This document shows positions 61,001 to 64,000 of a DNA stretch of 64,000 nt, one piece after another. The notes below the pieces were generated by a model, which saw only the letters and a program-made list of their open reading frames with translations, ran no database searches and was not told the DNA's origin. Within the stretch, counting starts at the first letter, position 1. The number at the start of each line of letters is the position of its first letter. The stretch is from the NCBI RefSeq assembly GCF_000004195.4, contig NC_030686.2, forward strand, positions 45,209,961-45,273,960, written 5' to 3'. The stretch is from Xenopus tropicalis (lineage: Eukaryota > Chordata > Amphibia > Anura > Pipidae). A program made the translations under genes and the position numbers.

Positions 61001-61604
61001 GTGCCTGGGCATGGCCCCAGGGGGATGCTGGGAGTTGTAGGACGTGCCTGGGCATGGCCCCAGGGGGATGCTGGGAGTTGTAGGACGTGCCTGGGCATGG
61101 CCCCAGGGGGATGCTGGGAGTAGTGGTACAACAGCCAATCAGTAGTAAGTAGAGAAAGGCAGATGTATGCCCGGGCACTGCCCCAGGGAGAGGCCGAGCC
61201 TTGCAGTCCCACCGTGCCCCCCCCTCCCTCACACACCGGGGGGCCCTTACCTTGTTCTCCCTGACGTCCTGCTTGATGCCCTCCGGGTACCACTGGACCC
61301 GCACATATCCGCGCTTTAATGGGCCGAACCTGCTGAGCGGCGGCTCCGACCCGGGACTCCCTCCTCCCGCAGCGCCGCCGGCTCCTTTCTTCCTCCCCCC
61401 GGGGCCGCTCTCCTCCTCCCCCGGCAGCGCATCCTCCTCTTCCTCCGAGTCCTCTCCGTGGATGAGACGCACCAGGCCGAAGCGGGTGTGGCCCCGGTAG
61501 CAGCCGGACACCAAGTCGTGAGAGAACAGGAGCCGCTGGGAGCCGTCACCGGCCGGGGGCCCGGGGGAGGCGGAGGATGGAGCCGAGTCCGAGGGATCCG
61601 CCAT
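48381..61604 (-). CDS. ube2o: UBE2O, E2/E3 hybrid ubiquitin-conjugating enzyme, 18 exons, 1278 aa
   Basis: UBE2O is a large E2 that also selects substrates itself. From memory these include orphan ribosomal and haemoglobin subunits, SMAD6, BAP1 and AMPK-alpha2. All 18 exons were reconstructed with GT-AG borders and agreeing phases, giving 1278 residues (human about 1292, from memory). Order: short Ser/Pro/Gly-rich N-terminus; conserved regions with [38 protein letters not shown] and [15 protein letters not shown]; acidic Ser-rich stretch then a basic NLS-like [13 protein letters not shown] near 498-510; [10 protein letters not shown] and [15 protein letters not shown] modules; coiled coil about 786-855; UBC fold about 950-1110 with catalytic Cys1016 in [13 protein letters not shown]-terminal [16 protein letters not shown]. 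The ATG of MADPSD is the first in-frame ATG; upstream in-frame codons have only GTG. Introns are full of VNTRs and MITEs. Confidence 0.97.
49171..49228 (-). CDS. ube2o: ube2o exon 17
   Basis: 58 nt, residues 1027-1045 ([19 protein letters not shown]), donor gtgggtat. Ends in phase 1; exon 18 supplies GC to complete Gly. Confidence 0.94.
49313..49516 (-). CDS. ube2o: ube2o exon 16 (catalytic)
   Basis: 204 nt, residues 959-1026: [15 protein letters not shown], then [20 protein letters not shown]. The active-site Cys1016 codon TGC is at 49345-49343. Acceptor 'ctgccgtag', donor gtaagttc. Confidence 0.95.
49568..50642. mobile_element. MITE with internally expanded 112-bp array, ube2o intron 15
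   Basis: The outer ends 'tatacagttatgggatccgt' and 'gggtcctatacctgtata' are the inverted terminal repeats of the family seen at 275-608. The interior (about 49691-50515) is some seven tandem copies of a 112-bp unit, so the element is 1.07 kb instead of about 0.33 kb. Confidence 0.88.
50643..50997. other. Remainder of ube2o intron 15
   Basis: Contains a short 'gaacagggggcggggcttag' direct duplication near 50768-50812. Otherwise nothing recognised. Confidence 0.4.
50998..51134 (-). CDS. ube2o: ube2o exon 15
   Basis: 137 nt, residues 913-958: [20 protein letters not shown] and [15 protein letters not shown], the start of the UBC fold. Acceptor 'cccccttag', donor gtaaatac. Confidence 0.95.
51223..51913 (-). 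CDS. ube2o: ube2o exon 14
   Basis: 691 nt, residues 683-912: acidic Ser-rich [20 protein letters not shown], an Ala/Glu-rich variable stretch, then a predicted coiled coil ([19 protein letters not shown] ... [18 protein letters not shown]). The donor is gtatgtat. Confidence 0.95.
52162..52251 (-). CDS. ube2o: ube2o exon 13
   Basis: 90 nt, residues 653-682: [20 protein letters not shown] to VLPQ. Acceptor 'tgttttgcag', donor gtaagtgt. Confidence 0.95.
52336..52464 (-). CDS. ube2o: ube2o exon 12
   Basis: 129 nt, residues 610-652: [20 protein letters not shown] and [10 protein letters not shown]. Acceptor 'tgtttctcag', donor gtgggaac. Confidence 0.95.
52730..52842 (-). CDS. ube2o: ube2o exon 11
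   Basis: 113 nt, residues 572-609: [20 protein letters not shown]. Acceptor 'cccccaacag', donor gtgagtta. Confidence 0.95.
52950..53522. repeat. Compound VNTR in ube2o intron 10
   Basis: About seven 18-bp units 'ctctgcccctcactccgt' (52960-53085), then about eleven 38-bp units of 'cactcatctgcccatatgcc' plus 'ccctgctctgtctctgcc'. The array ends about 14 bases from the exon 10 donor. Read on the minus strand it is purine-rich directly downstream of the 5' splice site. Confidence 0.93.
53537..53691 (-). CDS. ube2o: ube2o exon 10
   Basis: 155 nt, residues 520-571 plus one base: [20 protein letters not shown] and [14 protein letters not shown]. Acceptor 'ctgtccctgcag'; the donor gtcagtaa is weaker than usual. 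Confidence 0.94.
53799..54265 (-). CDS. ube2o: ube2o exon 9
   Basis: 467 nt, residues 365-519: a variable region, [20 protein letters not shown], a Ser-rich run, then [16 protein letters not shown] (NLS-like). The acceptor is a CAGCAG tandem, so the exon may start at 54265 or 54268, adding one Gln. Donor gttggtat. Confidence 0.94.
54401..54551 (-). CDS. ube2o: ube2o exon 8
   Basis: 151 nt, residues 314-364: [20 protein letters not shown] and KVEPTKI. Acceptor 'ttcccctcag', donor gtagggcc. Confidence 0.94.
54662..54771 (-). CDS. ube2o: ube2o exon 7
   Basis: 110 nt, residues 278-313: [20 protein letters not shown] and VITQENLS. Acceptor 'cgcgttacag', donor gtgagtcc. Confidence 0.95.
54772..55290. 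other. ube2o intron 6, distal part
   Basis: Contains C-runs (near 55162) and 'ttattcatgagctaaagtaa' with 'attattcatgagtg', a short direct repeat. No exon. Confidence 0.4.
55291..55648. mobile_element. Multi-hairpin MITE in ube2o intron 6
   Basis: The ends 'aaaggtccccatcc' and 'gtgtatggggacctta' are inverted. Internal stems are gggccgattctagctgccga with tcggcagctaatcggccc, and cgctcacttggcga with tcgccaaacgagcg. Inverted orientation relative to 11570-11905. Confidence 0.78.
55800..55943 (-). CDS. ube2o: ube2o exon 6
   Basis: 144 nt, residues 230-277: [20 protein letters not shown] and [20 protein letters not shown]. Acceptor 'tgtaccttta' plus g, donor gtaaagtt. Confidence 0.95.
56042..56105 (-). 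CDS. ube2o: ube2o exon 5
   Basis: 64 nt, residues 208-229: [20 protein letters not shown]. Acceptor 'gcttgctgcag', donor gtaactct. Confidence 0.94.
56300..56397 (-). CDS. ube2o: ube2o exon 4
   Basis: 98 nt, residues 176-207: [20 protein letters not shown] and LKLSNGA. Acceptor 'tgcctctccag'; donor gtatcggc is weak, but the join to exon 5 (AG+A for Arg) matches the family. Confidence 0.94.
56624..56734 (-). CDS. ube2o: ube2o exon 3
   Basis: 111 nt, residues 139-175: [20 protein letters not shown] and [10 protein letters not shown]. Acceptor 'gtgcccccccag', donor gtgagatg. Confidence 0.95.
56813..56872 (-). CDS. ube2o: ube2o exon 2
   Basis: 60 nt, residues 119-138: [20 protein letters not shown]. 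Acceptor 'tccttgtgttgcag', donor gtaagtgg. Confidence 0.95.
57085..57615. repeat. 104-bp tandem repeat, about 5 copies, ube2o intron 1
   Basis: Units of 'ggaaacactatggcacctcc', 'tacccatatgtataaataca' and 'gaaggaatgttctgggcaca', with 'ctgtactgtctaag' at the joint. The copies are almost identical, suggesting recent expansion. Confidence 0.96.
57616..60900. other. ube2o intron 1, homopolymer-rich part
   Basis: No exon. At least nine mononucleotide G or C tracts of 10 or more lie here (for example near 58380, 58613, 59128, 59205, 59457, 59940, 60533, 60600 and 60720). CpG density rises toward 61 kb. Confidence 0.5.
60905..61125. repeat. 43-bp minisatellite, about 5 copies, ube2o intron 1
   Basis: Perfect or near-perfect units of 'gtaggacgtgcctgggcatg', 'gccccagggggatgctggga' and 'gtt', ending about 125 bases from the exon 1 donor. 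The unit includes the 'gatgctgggagttgtag' phrase common in frog genomes. Confidence 0.95.
61251..61604 (-). CDS. ube2o: ube2o exon 1 (start codon)
   Basis: 354 nt, residues 1-118: [35 protein letters not shown], an acidic [14 protein letters not shown] stretch, a Gly/Lys-rich linker and [20 protein letters not shown]. The donor is gtaagggc. Confidence 0.96.
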
Positions 61605-61800
61605 TGTTGTTGTCCGGAAGGGAAGAGACAGGAGCTGCTGCTGCCGGCCGGGGCGGTTACCAAGGAGAGCGCTGCGTAAAGGGCGCACTGACGTCAGCAC
61701 GCCCGGCGTGGTAACTAGGGGAGAGGATGCTGTTGCTAGGGGAACGCCTGGGTCTCTGTTGCTAAGGTTGGTGTGTAGCGCTTATAAAGGCCTGGCCCCA
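61605..61800 (-). promoter_or_regulatory. ube2o promoter region
   Basis: CpG-rich DNA just upstream of the start codon. Visible motifs: ETS-like CCGGAAG (61614-61620), palindromic CRE TGACGTCA (61689-61696), an RFX X-box-like GTTGCTAGGGGAAC (61732-61745), and further half-sites ggttaccaagg (about 61657) and gttgctaagg (about 61759). No TATA box is evident. The start site cannot be placed. Confidence 0.55.
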
Positions 61801-62625
61801 GTCACATTGCGGGGCTCTAGAAGCCTCCCTATTGCTCTCCCTGTGTCTCTATGGGATAATACACTGGGCTTCCAGAACAGCACTAAATCTTACTGCATTG
61901 CATTAAGGGCGGGGGGGGGGGGGGCTATAGGGTAAAAGCTGCTCAGAGTTGGGGCAGAGATACCTTTCCCAAAATAAATGTGCCCATTCCCCAGGAGATG
62001 CCCCACTGTTTGCTCATATTAGTATAATCTGCCCCCTAGCGGTGTAGTACGGGAACTAACTCAGGCCTGTGTAGCTTCTCAGCAGCAGAGCCCTCTTGGG
62101 TTCAAAGTCAAGCCCCAAATACATACTATAAGGAGATTCCATTTCTGTTTGGCATTTTGTGCATTTATCAAGGTGTCCCCATTCCCAGCCTCCGGGGGGA
62201 TAAGGAGTATCCAGTGTATCCCTGGCTGCATCTCTGTCTCACCCCCAATCAGGCTCCCAGTACAATAAGGAGAAATACAGTGATGGGGTAAAGCTACACA
62301 CACATTAATACCCCAAGTAGCCTCTTACTACTGACCCAAGGACAAGTTCAGCAAAGGAATTGCCGCACACTGGGTACCGACCTGCTGATAAGATAAAGGC
62401 ATTTGTATTTCTAGGGAATATTACAAAGCGCTGGTATAAATACTCTGTTAATGTCTCAGTACTGGCAATGCTGTAAGTGAAAGGCTGGAGCGGTGCCCGG
62501 CCGGCCGGCTCTATTCTAGCATTGCGGAAACCCTAAACTCAATGGATATAATTATATATACTCTATTCTCCTGTATAACAGACACAGGCACCAGCCCCTA
62601 TACTAACCTGCCCCAAACCACCTAC
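61801..62625. other. Intergenic upstream of ube2o
   Basis: A G-run at about 61912-61924. No exon recognised on either strand. Confidence 0.4.
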
Positions 62626-62703
62626 CTCAGAACTATCCAAACTGGGTTCTGAAATCCAATCATAGATCAAAGAATAAAAGTCCATCATCATGGATCTGGG
62701 ATC
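62626..62703 (-). CDS. Candidate isolated exon, unidentified
   Basis: On the minus strand a strong acceptor ('taatctttttctttccag') is followed by 78 nt open in phase 0, DPRSMMMDFYSLIYDWISEP then SLDSSE, and a donor gtaggtgg. It has three consecutive ATGs. It lies upstream of ube2o on the same strand and would splice in frame to ube2o exon 2. It could be an upstream alternative exon, a piece of another gene, or chance. I know no family for it. Confidence 0.22.
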
Positions 62704-63235
62704 CTGGAAAGAAAAAGATTAATATCCATGAGAAAATGTTCTCTATGATTATACGGTGCAACATTCATAGCAATGCCCTGCGCCGGAGGAGCTTACAATC
62801 TAGCACAATCATGGCGCACACTCGGGTCAGCTCATCAGGAGGCATTTAACCTGCCTGGATGTGTTTGTATTGTGGGAAGATATGGGCCCTCCCCCACCCT
62901 AGATTTCTGCTCCCCACAATTAGCACCCATTAAATATCAATACAATGAGGCTATTTGGGAAGGTTCCCCCAGGGGATAAAGAACTTCACATACAATAACA
63001 CAGTTCAATAGATGTGAGTAAATTCAGCTTTTACCATTATTACTGTTGTTGTTATTGTCGTTACATACAGTCGTGATTGTGGCTGTTGGAAGCTGCCAAT
63101 GGAACTTGCTGGGGGTGCTTGCGGGAGGTTTATCCAGCCCAGCAACATGGTGCTGCCCACCCTGAGAGCCAATCAGCAGGCAGAGCTAGTAACTGACAAC
63201 AGCTAGAGTTATAGGCTAACATTTATTTACTGACT
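62704..63235. other. Intergenic
   Basis: 'ggaggagcttacaatctag' at about 62786 is a fragment of a common frog dispersed repeat (from memory). Otherwise nothing recognised. Confidence 0.4.
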
Positions 63236-64000
63236 GTACAGAGAGATACCATAAAACTATGGCACATAGGGATTCCCCTGTACTAAGCACAATTCAGCAG
63301 GAACAGCCCCCTAAGTTTGCTCATAGCCTGTACTGAGAGATACCATAAACTATGGCACATAGGGATTCCCCTGTACTAAGCACAATTCAGCAGGAACAGC
63401 CCCCTAAGTTTGCTCATAGCCTGTACAGAGAGATACCATAAAACTATGGCACATAGGGATTCCCCTGTACTAAGCACAATTCAGCAGGAACAGTCCCCTA
63501 AGTTTGCTCATAGCCTGTACAGAGAGATACCATAAAACTATAGCAGCATAGGGATCCCCCTGTACTAAGCACAATTCAGCAGGAACAGCCCCCTAAGTTT
63601 GCTCATAGCCTGTACAGAGAGATACCATAAAACTATGGCACATAGGGATTCCCCTGTACTAAGCACAATTCAGCAGGAACAGCCCCTAAGTTTGCTCATA
63701 GCCTGTACAGAGAGATACCATAAAACTATGGCACATAGGGATTCCCCTGTACTAAGCACAATTCAGCAGGAACAGCCCCCTAAGTTTGCCCATAGCCTGT
63801 ACAGAGAGATACCATAAAACTATGGCACATAGGGATTCCCCTGTACTAAGCACAATTCAGCAGGAACAGTCCCCTAAGTTTGCTCATAGCCTGTACAGAG
63901 AGATACCATAAAACTATAGCAGCATAGGGATTCCCCTGTACTAAGCACAATTCAGCAGGAACAGCCCCCTAAGTTTGCTCATAGCCTGTACAGAGAGATA
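63236..64000. repeat. 94-bp tandem repeat, about 8 copies, runs off the window
   Basis: Units of 'gtacagagagataccataaa', 'actatggcacatagggattc', 'ccctgtactaagcacaattc', 'agcaggaacagccccctaag' and 'tttgctcatagcct'. One variant unit ('atagcagcataggg') occurs twice (about 63540 and 63915), four units apart, suggesting block duplication. Confidence 0.95.

Noticed and set aside
61605..61700. In-frame N-terminal extension of UBE2O by 32 codons
   Set aside because: It would need a GTG start. The MADPSD ATG is the first in-frame ATG and matches the family's beginning.

Overview
The window looks like vertebrate nuclear DNA, most probably from a Xenopus frog. It holds two multi-exon genes with GT-AG introns, AATAAA poly(A) signals, GC-rich promoter-like islands and very many short inverted-repeat elements and minisatellites. 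Several dispersed repeats match my memory of common Xenopus families: TTAA-bounded T2-type MITEs, a 'tatacaggtatggga' terminal-repeat MITE, and elements with 'ggtccccataca' ends. I cannot decide between X. tropicalis and X. laevis.

Two genes are well supported. On the + strand, sphk1 (sphingosine kinase) has five coding exons between 25974 and 32261, encoding 509 residues. On the - strand, ube2o (the hybrid E2/E3 ubiquitin-conjugating enzyme UBE2O) has 18 coding exons between 61604 and 48381, encoding 1278 residues. I reconstructed each junction by hand; all phases agree and no frameshift was needed. The genes are convergent, as I recall for human SPHK1 and UBE2O on 17q25. The two products are not known to share a pathway, so I read the pairing as conserved synteny. 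About 16 kb separates them.

Layout: 1-25.9 kb is gene-poor. It has a MITE at 0.3 kb, minisatellites at 4.3-5.3, 6.1-6.5 and 14.6-15.3 kb, a 3.8 kb 22-bp satellite at 6.6-10.4 kb, GC-rich islands at 10.4-10.9 and 22.6-23.0 kb, a large imperfect inverted repeat at 17.3-22.6 kb, and noisy tandem repeats at 23.6-25.4 kb. 25.97-32.8 kb is sphk1, with three element insertions and two minisatellites in its introns. 33.7-39.2 kb is a direct tandem segmental duplication of about 3 kb and 2.5 kb copies, each with an 80-bp VNTR. 39.8-40.9 kb holds a possible 3' end of an unidentified gene. 41.1-44.1 kb holds tRNA-like SINE copies and minisatellites. 48.2-61.7 kb is ube2o, with a promoter carrying a CRE and RFX-like boxes. 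61.8-64 kb has one possible minus-strand exon and a 94-bp tandem repeat that runs off the window.

The most striking non-gene structures are the 5.3 kb inverted repeat with its G-quadruplex-prone outer arm, the higher-order organisation of the 22-bp satellite, the tandem duplication, and a MITE expanded internally inside a ube2o intron. Among the proteins, the sphk1 product departs from the usual sphingosine-kinase catalytic motifs at three positions.
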